Source: Gemmatimonadota bacterium
GTDB taxonomy: Bacteria > Gemmatimonadota > Gemmatimonadetes > Longimicrobiales > Gaopeijiaceae
DNA length: 5,456 nucleotides
Direction of reading: 5' to 3'
Assembly (NCBI GenBank): GCA_030550695.1
Contig: JAUQOX010000198.1
Location: 1 to 5,456, forward strand
The notes below the pieces were generated by a model that worked only from the letters and a program-made list of their open reading frames with translations, did not search any database and was not told the origin of the DNA. Of the stretch, positions 5,411 to 5,456 are shown in pieces; the first letter of the stretch is position 1; the number at the start of each line of letters is the position of its first letter. A program made the position numbers and the translations under genes.

Positions 5411-5456
5411 GTGATCCGTTCCCCCTTCGAAACATTGGCGGAGGAAGTGGCCCGGG
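5411..5456 (+). CDS. Start of an unidentified protein (3' partial)
   Basis: GTG 5411 follows a strong ribosome binding site. The 15 visible residues read MIRSPFETLAEEVAR, a likely helical start with balanced acidic and basic residues, unlike the Arg/Pro-rich translations of the spacer before it. Too little is visible to name a family. A gene start here would explain why the noncoding spacer ends. Confidence 0.55.
   Translation, partial: MIRSPFETLAEEVAR

Overview
The window is GC-rich bacterial chromosomal DNA with GTG starts, Shine-Dalgarno sites and a bacterial tRNA. A LeuC-LeuD fusion and a lipobox-associated six-bladed propeller fit a Gram-negative phylum such as Gemmatimonadota, Acidobacteriota or a related uncultured lineage. 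That placement is inference; no marker here fixes the taxon.

Layout. (1) 2-1705: the 3' part of a one-chain aconitase-superfamily dehydratase, LeuC-like then LeuD-like, joined by a Pro/Ala-rich linker. Its 5' end lies outside the window. (2) 1706-2342: about 640 bases with no convincing gene but several strong inverted repeats, a perfect TTGACA box and a leader hairpin. (3) 2343-4572: a tight three-gene operon. It encodes a 72-residue secreted peptide with four cysteines, a membrane-anchored thioredoxin-like protein with only one active-site-region cysteine, and a protein joining three or four membrane segments to a six-bladed beta-propeller through an internal lipobox. (4) 4573-4820: a spacer with an inverted repeat and an extended -10 promoter. 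(5) 4821-4893: tRNA-Lys(UUU). (6) 4894-5410: a structured GC-rich spacer with hairpins and a 16-bp palindrome. (7) 5411-5456: the first 15 codons of an unidentified gene behind a strong ribosome binding site.

The point of interest is the operon. All three products are predicted to work outside the cytoplasm. A small cysteine-rich peptide, a thioredoxin-fold protein and a surface propeller suggest a module that oxidises, binds or displays the peptide. The arrangement recalls the small NVEALA-type peptides found next to six-bladed propeller genes in Bacteroidota, but I see no clear sequence identity to that family and its function is unknown to me. The dehydratase and the tRNA are probably unrelated neighbours.
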